From: Hypericum androsaemum | Taxonomy: Eukaryota > Streptophyta > Magnoliopsida > Malpighiales > Hypericaceae | Assembly: GCA_963995505.1 (NCBI GenBank) | Contig: OZ023180.1 | Location: 16,072,689 to 16,136,688, forward strand | Direction of reading: 5' to 3' | Length of the DNA stretch: 64,000 bases | In this document: positions 1 to 11,013 of the stretch, one piece after another | Numbering within the stretch: position 1 is the first letter of the stretch | Layout: every line of letters starts with the position of its first letter | The notes under the pieces: model-generated | Databases searched by the model: none | What the model saw: only the letters and a program-made list of their open reading frames with translations | Told to the model about the DNA's origin: nothing | Position numbers and translations under genes: made by a program

Positions 1-527
1 TCTTGAAAAGTGGAATTTGTGGGACCAAGTGAATCCTTTGGCTAGAAAATTCAGTTGGAGCACATATTTGTGCAGTTTTAATGCAATTTCTTTTTGCGCT
101 TCCAATAGATCAGACTTTTTTTCAAAGGGTGAAAACTAGAACTATAAATTCATATGAAAAAGTCAAACAAGAGAAATTCCTTGAGCTCCATTAGAGGATC
201 ATGTATGATGTCCTCAATACAAAAGATAGACGAATAGCTTTAGTTAGTCAATCTGTAACTGTATTAACTTTCCTCCAAATATACATAAATATATTTACAT
301 AAAGATAAACTCAAATTGCTAATTGAATCTCCATTGCTTGTAAATCTAGTTGCCAATCGAGAATAAAGAAGAAACTGTTGAGAAATTCTACGACCACCTT
401 CGAATTTCACGACTGGAAAGATTATCTGGTTCCAATAGTTCAGATTCGTCCCATATATTTATTATGGGTTGGTTCAATTCCACCGGAAAGATTCGTCCCC
501 GAGAGAGGCAAGATATGGTTTTTTTTT
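1..527. other. Unassigned AT-rich DNA left of the first MULE
   Basis: No gene is recognisable. A short open frame from about 350 begins at a non-ATG codon, has no family similarity that I can see, and runs into the MULE that starts at 528. The phrase aagatatggtttt just left of that MULE (510-522) is repeated just right of it (1308-1320). This suggests a small flanking duplication outside the normal target-site duplication. Confidence 0.4.
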
Positions 528-1291
528 GGGAAAAGTCCACTTTAGTACCCTGTAGTATCGCGAAAAATCAAGTCAGTACTCTGTGGTTTAAAACGTATCA
601 ATTGAGTCATACTTATTCCAATTAACATCAATTAGAGGCCCGGACAGCTGCCCGGACCTGCCCGAACCTATCCGAACCCTGCCCGAACTACGTGGCCAGC
701 CACGTCACCAAATTTTGATGACGTGGCGCCACGTGGAGAGGAGGAGGAGGAGGACGCGGGGAGGAGGAGGAGGAGGAGGAGGAGGACGCGGGGAGGAGGA
801 GGAGGAGGGGGAGGAGGAGGAGGAGGACGCGGAGAGGAGGAGGACGCGGTGAGGAGGAGGAGGACGCGAGGAGGAGGAGGAGGAGGAGGACACGGGGAGG
901 AGGAGGAGGAGGACGCGAGGAGGAGGAGGAGGAGGAGGAGAGGAGGAGGAGGAGGACGCGGAGAGGTGGAGGAGGAGGAGGAGGAGGACGCGGGGAGGAG
1001 GAGGAGGAGGACGCGGAGAGGAGGAGGACGCGGGGAGGAGGAGGAGGAGAAGGAGGACGCGGGGAGGAGGAGGAGGAGGATGTCCACGTGGCGTCACGTC
1101 ATCAAAATTTGGTGACGTGGCTGGCCACGTAGTTCGGGCAGGGTTCGAGTAGGTTCGGGCAGGTCCGAGCAGCTGCCCGGGTCTCTAATTGATGTTAATT
1201 GGAATAAGTATGACTCAATTGATACGTTTTAAACCACAGGGTACTGACTTGATTTTTTGCGATACCAAAGAGTACTAAAATAAACTTTTCC
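528..1291. mobile_element. Non-autonomous MULE-like element with a GGA-repeat core
   Basis: Terminal inverted repeats of about 210 bp (528-737 and 1081-1291) begin gggaaaagtcc, and the two arms match almost base for base, including inverted copies of GACGTGG and CCCGAAC-type blocks. Flanking T runs (519-527 and 1292-1300) could be a 9-bp target duplication but are low complexity. The core is an imperfect array of GGAGGA and GACGCGG. There is no transposase. The outer TIR phrase (gggaaaagtcc, then 'agtaccctgtggt') recurs in the elements at 12745 and 24138, both of which have perfect 9-bp duplications, so this belongs to the same Mutator-type family. Confidence 0.75.
738..1080. repeat. GGA / GGAGGACGCGG purine-rich microsatellite
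   Basis: About 340 bp of imperfect GGA triplets broken every 15-40 bp by ACGCGG, with purines almost entirely on the plus strand. It fills the space between the two MULE terminal repeats. Long Glu/Arg/Gly or Pro/Ser/Leu open frames on either strand come from the triplet period and are not genes. Confidence 0.9.
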
Positions 1292-1362
1292 TTTTTTTTT
1301 TGCGGGGAAGATATGGTTTTATTTTGTTGTTCTGCACGTAATTAAGAAATTAAGCAAATCAA

Positions 1363-2298
1363 TATAGTTTTAAAAAACGATCCGGAGGTTGACCCGAGAT
1401 TTTTTGCATCCTTCGGGTCGACCAATCCAACCAGTCGAATCACCGGTCAGATCAGATATTTTTATTTTTACATTTTAAATTATTATACTTATATTTGGTT
1501 TAGGTAATTATAATTTATACAAAACATATGCCCTAGCTTTCACGACACGTCTTCCAACTAGAAAAAAAGACATGACACGTCTCTTCAACTTCTCTGTCAC
1601 TCAACCTAAGGCTACCCACAGCGGCGTCCCCGCCCTTGAGTCGGCCCGCAACAGACAAAAAAATAAATAAAAATAAAGCAAAAACTAAATTACCTCCCCG
1701 CTCGGGCTGTGACAGGAAGCGGCTGACAGCCCTGAAACAGTGCCCAAGGCGGGCAATGTAATATTAATTTTATTTTTTTTCTTTTTATCTACTTTACAGA
1801 TACTTGGTACAATGTTATTCGATAAAAATATAAAAATTCATTTTTTTATTCTATATAAATTGAGCCTAATATTTTTAATTCGTATAGAGTATAATTTTTT
1901 AATTTTCTATGAAAATTTATATAAATAATACATATATGTGGATGAGAGATAAATTAATTATTTATTCTGTGACCCGGGTTGACCGGTTTGCCATTGTAGG
2001 TAGTCTAAGAGACGAGTTTGATTGAGTGTTTTTCAAAGCGCCGGCCATCACAGTTTTTGGTAAATTTTTTTTTCTAGGGTTTTTTATTCCACTTTTAGGA
2101 GAAATTTTAGTTCTCTCCACAAGTTCCGGTCGAACCATCCTTTCTTAGTCAGACTAAAGGCAAAAATCGTCCGATCGGGCCGAAAATAGGGCGGTTCAAT
2201 TGCACCCCATTTTTACCCCTAAAAATGGACCGCTCCATTGAGTAATTCGTGGTCCGACCGATCAAACTGTCGGACCGACTGTACTTTTTAAAGCTCTG
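1363..2298. mobile_element. Non-autonomous hAT element
   Basis: The left end tatagttttaaaaaacg and the right end tttttaaagctctg are degenerate inverted copies of the CATGGTTTTTAAAAA terminus seen on the better-preserved element at 35059-36715. Subterminal blocks rich in 'ggaggttgacccg' and 'ggtccgaccgat' are shared too. Flanking octamers are caaatcaa (1355-1362) and taaatcaa (2299-2306), a 7 of 8 match and the length expected for hAT elements. There is no coding content. A Harbinger MITE is nested inside at 1610-2005. Confidence 0.72.
1610..2005. mobile_element. PIF/Harbinger MITE (Tourist-like), nested in the hAT element
   Basis: The 396-bp element starts ggctacccacag and ends ctgtaggtagtc-like (tgtaggtagtc), flanked by TAA on both sides (1607-1609, 2006-2008), the classic Harbinger 3-bp duplication. 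Its right subterminal block (gatgagagataaattaatt, then 'ttctgtgacc') is the same as that of the full Harbinger element ending at 6505, so it is probably a deletion derivative of that family. It has no coding capacity. Confidence 0.8.
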
Positions 2299-2860
2299 TA
2301 AATCAAGGTTTCGGTGGCCAACTATGTTTTTCATAAGTAGATTTCCTAGGCCTGGATTGGGCATTGAAAAAGTAAAGTAGTACTAAACAGACAATGGGAA
2401 TGGGTCGTGTGTACTAAATGGAAAACTTGTAATATCATATATTATATTTGGACAATTTTGAAATTTTGTATTTAAAAATGGTAAGGTGGATACAAGCACA
2501 CCAAGCATTGAACAATGGATGACTCGCATATGCTAAATGTGACGACCAATGAGTTTTTGCAGCTTATTGATGCAAATATAGCGGTTGATCGTGGGTGGCC
2601 TCCTGATGTGGCAGCCGGTGGTTTGGTTGGGATGCACAGCTTTGAAGTTGCTGCAAGTGATGTCTTGGAACCTGGTTTTCAGTAGCTCGCCATTGCAGTT
2701 CGGCAATGCCCTACTGCTATGGTTCCGGAGGAGGTAATGGTGCAATTTTCTGCAGTCTCCTCTTCATTGCCAGTTTCTGTTAAAGGTAAAGCTTCTCTTG
2801 TGACTCCGACCAGGTCAAGTTCACGGTAAATAAAGCTCATAAGCAAGGCGGCGGCTTTAA
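2299..2860 (+). pseudogene. Left half of a retroelement-like ORF split by the Harbinger insertion
   Basis: From about 2516 a plus-strand frame (MDDSHML, then VAASDVLEPGF) runs with one or two internal stops up to the insertion point. The theme continues at 6509 on the other side of the Harbinger element (KPLSKPTVES, DKLALKAWNLAL). I infer a decayed LINE ORF1/gag-type coding region because an AT-rich LINE-like 3' region follows at 6760-6990. I cannot identify the family from sequence alone. Positions 2299-2515 show nothing recognisable. Confidence 0.4.
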
Positions 2861-3158
2861 GACCAGGCGCATCCGCGCCTTTTAGGCACCCCGCCCCGGG
2901 CCACGTGGAAAAAAAGATAAAACAAAAAGGAGCGGTGCCCTCTTTATTAGTGGGGGCGAAACTCGCCCCCCTTGCCCTCGCCCTCGCCCTCGCCCCTTGA
3001 TTTTTTTTTTACTTTTCTATCTAGTTAGTTATACTTGGTACAATATTATTCATATAAATAAATTTTTTGTATATTATTTATGTGGTTAAAATTTTTTTGA
3101 ATTATCTGTGATAAGAAATAATTATAATTTATATAAAAATTTGTATTTTTCAAATCTC

Positions 3159-3166
3159 TATAAATA
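3159..3166 (+). promoter_or_regulatory. TATA box of the Harbinger ORF1 promoter
   Basis: TATAAATA lies about 100 bp upstream of the ORF1 start codon and is followed by a pyrimidine-rich leader. The same box and leader are kept in the deletion derivative (38616-38623), which supports a functional promoter in the parent element. Confidence 0.6.
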
Positions 3167-3263
3167 GAATCCAATACTAACATATTTTTACACACAATCT
3201 CAAATTCTCTCTACTTTTACTATATACTATCTTCTTAATTTTTCTTGTTATATTATTTCTATT

Positions 3264-4337
3264 ATGGATCCAAATGATCCTAATTTTCTAAATTTTCAAC
3301 CATTTGAATCTTATAATCCTTCATCTTTTCCAACTTCCGAAGACAATCCGAACTCTGAATCTTTTTTTTACTCCCAGTTGTCACCAAATCTTTTCCAAAT
3401 TCTGATATATGAACACCGTAGCCCACCAAATATTCCACAAAATTTGGCTCACTATGTGGCCGGCAACAAAAAACCTGGAAAAGGGTCGTCAACTATTTGG
3501 AGTGTTAAGGAAGACACTGTCCTAATTTCATCTTTCATCTACGTTAGCGAAGATAGGGAGCGAGAAAAAAATCAGAAGGGTACCTCGGTCTGGGCACGAG
3601 TGAGTGCTTTGTACCATCAAGCTCAAATAGAAAATCCGGAACAGATGCACGAAAGAAACGTGGAATCTATGAAAGGTCGTTACAAATGACTTAATGCAAG
3701 TGCACAAAAGTGGATTGGTGCATACAGGGAAGCATATAGTCGGAAAAGGAGCAGAATGAGCATGGCTGATGTTGAGACCGAAGCACAAATAATTTATGCA
3801 GGGAAGAGCAACAACAACAAGTTTAGTGACTTGGCTGTATTCAATAAAGTTATGTGTAAACATCCCAAGTGGCAACTACAACTAGATCATGATTCAACAA
3901 ATTTCTCTCCAGAGAATGAAGAGGATCATGTAGAAAGTAGTGGAAGCTCAAAAAGATCAAGGATCACTGAAGATGGTGAATATTCAGTCCCCTCCAACCC
4001 AGAAACTCCAGTCAGCAGATCATCATCAATTCCTCGTCCTATGGGTAGAGAGGCTGCCAAAAAAAGAAAAGGAAAAGGTAAGGCAGGTGATGAAGTTGCT
4101 TTAGAAATTCGTGCTTTAAGAATCACCCGAGATAATAAAATTGAATTAATGAAGAAGAGAATAGAGCTCGAGCAACAAAAAGAGCAAAATAAAACAGAGC
4201 GAGCACAAAAAAAGGCTCAAATGAAGACTATGGAGATGAATCAAGTGATGTTGAATACTTTGCTTGCGAAAGAGCACTTATCCTCAGAAGATGAAGCGAT
4301 GAAGCGCTACTTAATGTCTGTTTTGTTTGGAATGTGA
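3264..4337 (+). pseudogene. Harbinger ORF1: Myb/SANT-like DNA-binding protein with one nonsense codon
   Basis: The frame runs from ATG 3264 to a stop at 4337 and would give about 357 residues, but a TGA at 3687-3689 interrupts it after the motif MKGRYK. Reading continues in the same frame with LNASAQKWIGAYREAY, so a single base change separates the halves. The N-terminal part has the Trp-containing SANT-like region (STIWSVKEDTVLISSF, then TSVWARV). The C-terminal part has the charged helical segment typical of plant Harbinger ORF1 proteins, which resemble NAM-associated proteins (repeated EQQKEQNK, AQKKAQM). In this superfamily ORF1 binds the transposon ends and helps bring the transposase into the nucleus. 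It is almost certainly inactive. Confidence 0.88.
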
Positions 4338-4490
4338 ATTTGTTCTTATGTAATGTAATTTGTTCTTATTTCATGTAATTTGTTCTTATTTTATGTAATG
4401 TGTGCTTATTTTATGTAATGTGTGCTGATTTTATATTTTATATAATTTGTGTTTATTTTATGTAATGTGTGCTTATTTTAAATTTTATGT

Positions 4491-4760
4491 CGCTTCAACT
4501 TTGGTATCCAATGTCAGTCCCCCCCCCCCCCCCCCCCCCACATGCTACTTGTCCCGTAGCTATTTTATGTCGCTTCAACTTTGGTATCCAATGTCAGTCC
4601 CTCCCACATGCTACTTGTCCCGTAGCTATTTTATGTCGCTTCAACTTTGGTATCCAATGTCAGTCCCTCCCACATGCTACTTATCCCGTAGCTATTTTAT
4701 GTCGCTTCAACTTTGGTATCCAATGTCAGTTCCCCCCACATGCTACTTGTCCCGTACCTA
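4491..4760 (+). repeat. 66-bp minisatellite, four units, between the two Harbinger genes
   Basis: Units beginning cgcttcaactttggtatcc start at 4491, 4571, 4637 and 4703. The period is 66 bp, except that the first unit is lengthened by a C run of about 20 (near 4518-4538). Each unit ends in 'acatgctacttgtcccgta'. Long reading frames over this stretch only reflect the repeat. Confidence 0.9.
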
Positions 4761-4808
4761 TATATTTGGATTAATATCAAACTTGAACATACACAAATAT
4801 CCTTTCAA

Positions 4809-6121
4809 ATGTCTCTCAATTCTAGATCAAGTTCTGGTTCAAGTTCCAGTGATTCATTCACCATTGAATTTGATGAATGGGAGGCACGAGTCTGTGACCA
4901 GAATCAACAAATTGATCACATACTCGAGGATATGCTCGTTGTCAACTAGCAAACGACTCCACCACCAAGGCGATTTGTCAATAGGGAACGCCAGGTTGGT
5001 GAGGAGCACTTGATGAATGACTATTTTATAGAGAGGCCGACGTATCCACCTGAAACCTTTCGACGTAGGTTCCGCATGCGCAGACCACTATTTCTTCGTA
5101 TTGTGGAGGTGGTGAGTGCTTCAGATGAACATTTTCAACAAAGACGAGATGCTGCAGGTAGACAAAGCCTTTCAGCATTACAGAAATGTACAGCAGCCAT
5201 GAGAGTGTTAGCTTATGGGACATCAGCTAATGTCGTTGACGAATATGTGAGACTGGGTGAATCTATAACAAGAAAAGCTCTCGTGAAGTTCGTTAACGGT
5301 GTAATCTCTTGCTTCGGTCCCGAGTATCTGAGAAAGCCCAACGAACAAGACTTGGCAAGACTACTCTATGTCGGGGAACAACGTGGATTTCCGGGTATGA
5401 TAGGCAGTATTGACTGCATGCACTGGGAATGGAAAAATTGTCCAACTGCATGGGCTGGACAATATGCAGAAAGGAGTGGGAAGCAACAATCATTTTGGAG
5501 GCAGTTGCATCCTATGACTTATGGATATGGCATACTTTCTTTGGAATACCAGGTACGTGCAATGATATTAATGTACTGGACCGATCTCCTATTTTTACTG
5601 ATGTCTTGGAAGGTCGAGCACCGAAAGTGAGTTACATCGTCAACAGTCGCCAAAATGATATAGCTTATTATCTCACTGATGGGATATATCCTGCATGGGC
5701 TGCATTTGTCAAGTCAATTACATCTCCGTCGACCCTAAAGCACAAGTTGTTCGCTCAACATCAAGAGGCTGTTAGAAAGGATGTGGAGCGAGCATTTGGA
5801 GTTCTACAAGCTCGTTTTACATTCATTCGACGTCCATGTCTTCTTTGGGACAAGGATTTCATTGAAAAAATTATGATGGCTTGTATCATATTGCACAATA
5901 TGATAGTAGAGGATGAACGAGATACATATCTTCATTATTATGATCCAACAGAATTCCTAAATGAAGAACAAGAAGAACTTTTTCAGTTCTCTACTGAACG
6001 CATCGGAAGCCTATCATCATATATGACTGCCAGGGAAAACCTTCGCAATAGAGAAGCTCATAGCGCTCTCAAAAGCGACTTGATTGAGCATATTTGGCAA
6101 AAATTTGTCAATCCTAATTAA
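4809..6121 (+). pseudogene. Harbinger transposase (HARBI1/DDE_4 type), nonsense plus frameshift
   Basis: The frame opens at ATG 4809 (MSLNSRSSSG), meets a TAG at 4947-4949, resumes in the same frame through PPRRFVNRERQVGEE, and loses one base near 5481-5484, where SGK should be followed by the TIILEAVASYDLWIW block. The DDE triad is visible: Asp in GSIDCMHWEW, Asp in NDINVLDRS, and Glu in KDVERAFGVLQARF. The intact length would be about 435 residues, normal for plant PIF transposases. The enzyme should cut and paste elements at TWA targets. Two independent lesions make this copy non-functional, though its termini could still be mobilised by a transposase supplied from elsewhere. Confidence 0.9.
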
Positions 6122-6505
6122 TTATGTATTATGTAATTTGCATCTTCCGTATTTGTAATATATCATTTAAGACATCTCTATGTACTTTTAATTATTTTTC
6201 TCTAATTTTGTATTTCCACTTCGAGAAAAATAAATTTTTTTTACTTTGGCCAAAAAAAATTTCTTGTTATCTTAATTACGGAATAAATATTTACGTATAT
6301 TTAATATAATTTTTATATAAACAAAAATAAAGTAGATAATATGTGGATGAGAGAGAAATTAATTGTTTATTCTGTGACCTAAGTTGGGGCAGGTTGCGGA
6401 TGTGGGTAGAATAATGGATAATTGGGTTTTGCTGATGTGGACGAGAGAGAAATTAATTGTTTATTCCGTGACCTAGGTTGAGGCAGGGCACGAATACAGA
6501 TGGTC

Positions 6506-7520
6506 TAAAGTTGATCCAGATATGTAATGTGAAAATTAAGCCGCTGTCTAAGCCAACTGTGGAATCAACTATCCAGCCTCCGGTGGTCGGACATGAGGTT
6601 CGAGATGAGTCGTGCGAGGATAAGCTGGCATTAAAGGCTTGGAACCTGGCTTTACAAAAAGGTTGTACTCGGACGGAAGACACATCAACGATTCTTCAAC
6701 GATTAAAGGACACAACACGTGGATATGGTCAAGCTAATCGCCACTATCCTCCTTGACGTCTTGGCGTTGTCTTTTATTATGGTCTCTTGGTGTTTTGGGA
6801 AAACTTTTGGAGTTACTAATTGTGGGTTTGGTGTTGTGATCTAGATGACGTTTATCATTGCTTAGTTTTGATAGCCGGATATTTAGGTCATATGGTGTAG
6901 TACTATGGTACTGCTCATGTAAATAACTTTGATCATTTTCTGAAAGATAATACAAATTTACTTATTAAAAAATTGAACAATAGTGCATTGGACACTAGTG
7001 TACAATAAAATTCCTGAGTGGCATCCCTCCTTTTATCTTCCACTTTGTGTCTTCCAAATAAAAGAATAAATTGTGACAACTAAATTGTATACATTGAACA
7101 CATTGGTGCTGCCCATTCTATTAGAGGCAACACACAGTTTGATGCAAGATTTCTTCTATATAACCCGTGGGTATAATCACGAATGAGGCTCCTTAATCGA
7201 CTCCAGATGTAGTAGCAGATCTTGGTGATGGATCGTCTTTGTAGATTGTGACCAAAGTAGCTATTTTTTGACACAAGAGAAAACGGAATGTAAGAGAAGC
7301 TCGTAGTTTTTGCATGCAAAAATTGCTCGGTTACGACATGCTCACATACTCCATATTACTACCGCGAACACCGTACATCATACCTTCTCTAATATTCTAC
7401 CCTAATTATACCTATCCACACCAAGATTGAAGTAGCTAAATTTGACCTGCCGCAACACTATTTTTTTAACTGATTATGAACTTTTATTAATAAAGAGAAA
7501 AAAATATTACAGGAGGAAAA
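6506..7520 (+). pseudogene. Right half of the interrupted retroelement-like ORF plus LINE-like 3' region
   Basis: The frame resumes after the target duplication and ends at a stop near 6756 (YGQANRHYPP). It is followed by T-rich and GT-rich sequence ending 'aatttacttattaaaaaa', which resembles the 3' end of a plant LINE. At 7450-7540 a minus-strand LINE-like tail is visible (aacttttattaataaagag). Positions 7000-7440 contain nothing recognisable. Confidence 0.35.
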
Positions 7521-9600
7521 GAGAAAATTAAAAACAAAAAGCTTAAAAACTCCAAGGCCCAAATGGGCAACTAAATTAGTTAACTCGCTGCAATAACTAG
7601 TATCCAACTCAAGCTAACCCACCTGGATAGACTAGAGTTGTATGCTACCGTATGTAGTGAATAACACCTCTGATCATGGATGATGCGTTGAGATCTGAAG
7701 AAGGCATGTTGTAGGACGGAGCAGCCTCTAACTAAGCAAGCTGTCCATAACAGATGAGAGCGTTAAGAAAGTGGCTGCCATTTTTTCTACTCGTGCATCC
7801 CATGTCTCCGTCATCAAAGCCAAGAAAAGGCACATACCTCCCACGAACGAGACTACGGTCTCCGTGTCTCCATGGAACGGTGCTAGAAAAGGGTGACCAA
7901 ATCAGGCTCTACTCCGTAGACTTGACGAGGGAGGAAAAAAGGTCAGGCTGAAAAATTCTTTGATCCGAGATATCAATCCTCACGGGAAGGAAAAACAACC
8001 TAAGGTCAATTTGGTGCCAGAACACTATATTAGAGACTATGTTAACTAGTGTACGTAAATAGATACGAGTCGTATATTACACTTTGGTGTAATTAATTTA
8101 ACAAAATATTATAAAACTTACTTATAAAAAATAGATGTCGCATTAAGGCCAATTTCCAAGAAGACTTTGATCAGAAAGTGGCGGAGTAAAGAGCTTTTTT
8201 ATATATATTTGTGTGTTTCTAAAAAAACAAAGAGCTTTTTTGTGTTACTTTGTGACAAGTATTTAAATATCAGTTATCTTCCGCAATTATTCAGTATAAT
8301 GATGCTCGGACCTTAGTTCGATCCAACAGACAATCTCCCCAACAACCTGAGAAATTTAAACATCCAATGAAGGTACTTTGGATTCTTTAAGTTCCTACTT
8401 GATGATGGGAAATACACGAATCGAAAAATAGAGAAGAAAATTAGCGAATATGGGGCGGGGCGTACATGTGGTTTCTCCGGCAAGTATCACGTGGAAAAGT
8501 ACCATCACCCACTCCCGTAGATGAATTAAAATAAGAGCTCCACCGTTGTGTTCACGCAAGAATCCACCGGTATTTTTTCGTTACTTAAGATCAATGTATG
8601 TTAAGTTAACTAGATATCTTGAATTTTTATTTTATTAATATAATAATATTAAAATTTGATAAAAAAAATTTACCGCCATTTGAAATTATATCTGACATAA
8701 ATTTAGATTAGTCAGTTTAATAACTACAATATACGATATGAAGTTATTTTGAGAGAAAAATGACACTAGCACATGATGCCTGCTCGTAAGGATATGAATA
8801 TGTTGGTTGAATTTATGTATTGTTCATCATCAACTTGCCCACATTGGATCGGTTACGTCCACATGCACCCTTTGCCTTTGTGATGATGATTTCAAAGGAC
8901 TCATGCCTACCCTCATCCCGGGACGAAAATTTATACATATAAAAACACCATCTTCTATGCTAAGGGACAACTCGAAATACTTGCAAATTATTTTGACCGT
9001 AACGTACTTCGAGATTGTATTTCTCTTGTTTGACTATTGTACAAATGCTAAAAAAATTTGGTATTCAGAATCATGGGTTATTGAACTCTATTTAGGAATG
9101 ACTATTTTAATATATTTTTTTATTTGTGAACTTGAACCCAAAAAATTCATTAACAAAATTTATATTTCTTATTACTTGAATCAACCGTAATTGATAACAA
9201 AACGCTAAAATGATTCAACTTGTAGGATGAGATTGTACTAAACCACGACCCCAAAATGCAGAAGATTGCATTATAGTGGAGTCTATTTTTTTTCGAAGGG
9301 CCAGTATAGTGGAGTCTAGGGATGCCCAATTTCCATTTCCCGGTTGCTATTCAATGAATGAGGAGATTTGACATTTCCTAAAAGCGTTGAATAAATGCAA
9401 AATGGGATGTAGCCTTCTTTCATCGTCCTCCATTTGCTTCAAAGTCAAACAATATTTATCTTGTAGCTAGGGTGGGGGGTCCTAGAAAAAATTTCACGTG
9501 AACTAGCAGGGTCCCATTTGGATTGTGGGAATGTGGCTAACACTCAAAAAGCCCATAACCACATAAAGATGAATAGATCTTAATTCAACTCCCCCCCGCC
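7521..9600. other. Intergenic, probably old repeats
   Basis: No gene or clear element was found. A LINE/SINE-like tail (aaacttacttataaaaaa) occurs near 8115. An open frame at 8807-9190 starts at TTG, is AT-rich and Lys/Ile/Tyr-rich, and shows no domain. Confidence 0.4.
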
Positions 9601-9614
9601 AATGACCAGGGGCG

Positions 9615-10815
9615 GATCTGCCCAAACAAGATTTGGCCAATAACCTCGAGACACTATCAAGAGGGCATCTGAACGCATACGAGATACACTCATATGAGAG
9701 CCAATATCGACGTAAATCGATCGAGATAAGGTTCTCCACCCGTGACCATCGAACATGCAATGAGATCCGAAAGGATCTCAGATCAGGCGAAAGTCGATCT
9801 AAGCAAAAGCATAAGCAGATATAACTAAAACTAAGCTCAACAAAACCACTAAACATATGTGATTTGGGAGCTGTAACACCAAACATAAGCTGAATAACAA
9901 CAAAAAAAGAAAACAGACCAACAACACAGGGTTCATCAGTAGGTGAACAATTCAAGTGGAAGCCTTTCTCTCTCGCTTCCAAAATATCTAGATATTTTAT
10001 TTGTGGAGCTTGTCTTTTCTTCTTCTTTCCTTCCTCGGTTCCTTACTCGGCACCGTCTCCCTTCCATTCACCATCGCCATCGCTCTCCCTTGCTCGCCTC
10101 ACCGCATATCCACCGTCACCTCGTTGCCGTCCCACCGTCCTCTGCCTCCCCGTCTTTGCATCGTGGCCTCGCCTCCGGTTGTCGCTCAGCCCAACCTTAC
10201 CTCTCAACTCGCCGTCTCTGTCTCCTCGCCTCACCACCTCGTCGTCTCTGCACCGTCACCTCACCACCTCGCATCTCGCCCTCTACCTCGCCGCCTCTGC
10301 CTTGCCGCCTCTGCCTCCCCATCTCTGCATCATCGCCTAGCCTCCGGTCGCCTAGCCTACGGTCGCCCCCTGTTACCTATGACCACCGGATCTCACCATA
10401 TCCAACCGGTCCACTGGACACAGTTGCTAATATCCAGCGCGTGAGGTCGACCGGAGGGGTTGGTCACCGGGTGACCTCCCCTCTGGTCTGATGGGTCCTT
10501 CAGGCTGTTGTTTATTTCTTGCATTTCCGGTTATTTTTGTTCTTGTTTGTGGCTTGTGTTTTTGATCTCGAGTCTTGTGGATTCAGAGTTATGTTTATTT
10601 CTCTTTGTTTTTGCTTCGTTCAACTTTTGTCTGATCTGAGATCTTTTCGGATCTCATCGCATGTTCGATGTTTGCAGATGGAGAACATTGTCTCGGTCGA
10701 TTTACGTCGACCTTGGCTCTCATCTGAGTGTATCTCGTATGTATACAAATGCTCTCTTGACTTTGTCTTGAGGTTATTAGCCAAAACTTGTTTCGGCAAA
10801 AATTCGTCTCGGTCG
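9615..10815. repeat. Inverted repeat with arms of about 200-240 bp around GC-rich filler
   Basis: The left arm (about 9615-9850) and the right arm (about 10580-10815) are diverged reverse complements sharing blocks such as gatccgaaaggatctcagat / atctgagatcttttcggatc, 'cgaacatgcaatgagat' and 'cgacgtaaatcgat'. The middle is C/T-rich with Ser/Pro/Arg-rich open frames that look like low-complexity sequence. This may be two copies of one retroelement end in opposite orientation, or a foldback element. Confidence 0.6.
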
Positions 10816-11013
10816 TTGGCCTTCATAATTTTTTGACCACCCATCGCTCCCTCACCCTATGCCACCCTGCTGTCATCGGACTGGCTTTCATTTTTTTCTT
10901 AGGTTTTTGTCTGATGTCTATATTTTTTTTAATTGTCCTATAACTCGGTTATAATATAGGCTACGCGCCACCCAGCCGGGGGGGGAGGTCGACGGCGACC
11001 AATCCCTCCCCCA

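Larger units (their letters stand above)
2861..6505 (+). mobile_element. Full-length but inactive PIF/Harbinger DNA transposon
   Basis: The 3645-bp element is bounded by GACCA...TGGTC termini with a TAA duplication on both sides (2858-2860 and 6506-6508). It carries the two genes expected of an autonomous Harbinger element: a Myb/SANT-like DNA-binding protein (3264-4337) and a DDE transposase (4809-6121). Both are broken by point changes. Near the right end a subterminal block of about 65 bp (gagagaaattaattgttta, then 'tgacctaggttg') is present twice, at 6342-6408 and 6436-6499. A shortened derivative of the same family lies at 38427. Confidence 0.92.

Noticed and set aside
668..1115. Long Arg/Glu/Gly and Pro/Ser/Leu open frames on both strands
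   Set aside because: They arise from a GGA triplet repeat inside a MULE, all frames are open at once, and no domain is present.
4447..5013. 188-codon frame with repeated LQLWYPMSVPPTCYLSR
   Set aside because: It is a translation of the 66-bp minisatellite.
8807..9190. 127-codon frame
   Set aside because: It starts at TTG, is AT-rich, has no recognisable family and no splice or promoter context.
9943..10491. 182-codon Ser/Pro/Arg-rich frame
   Set aside because: C/T-rich low-complexity filler between inverted repeats; no domain and overlapping frames are open.
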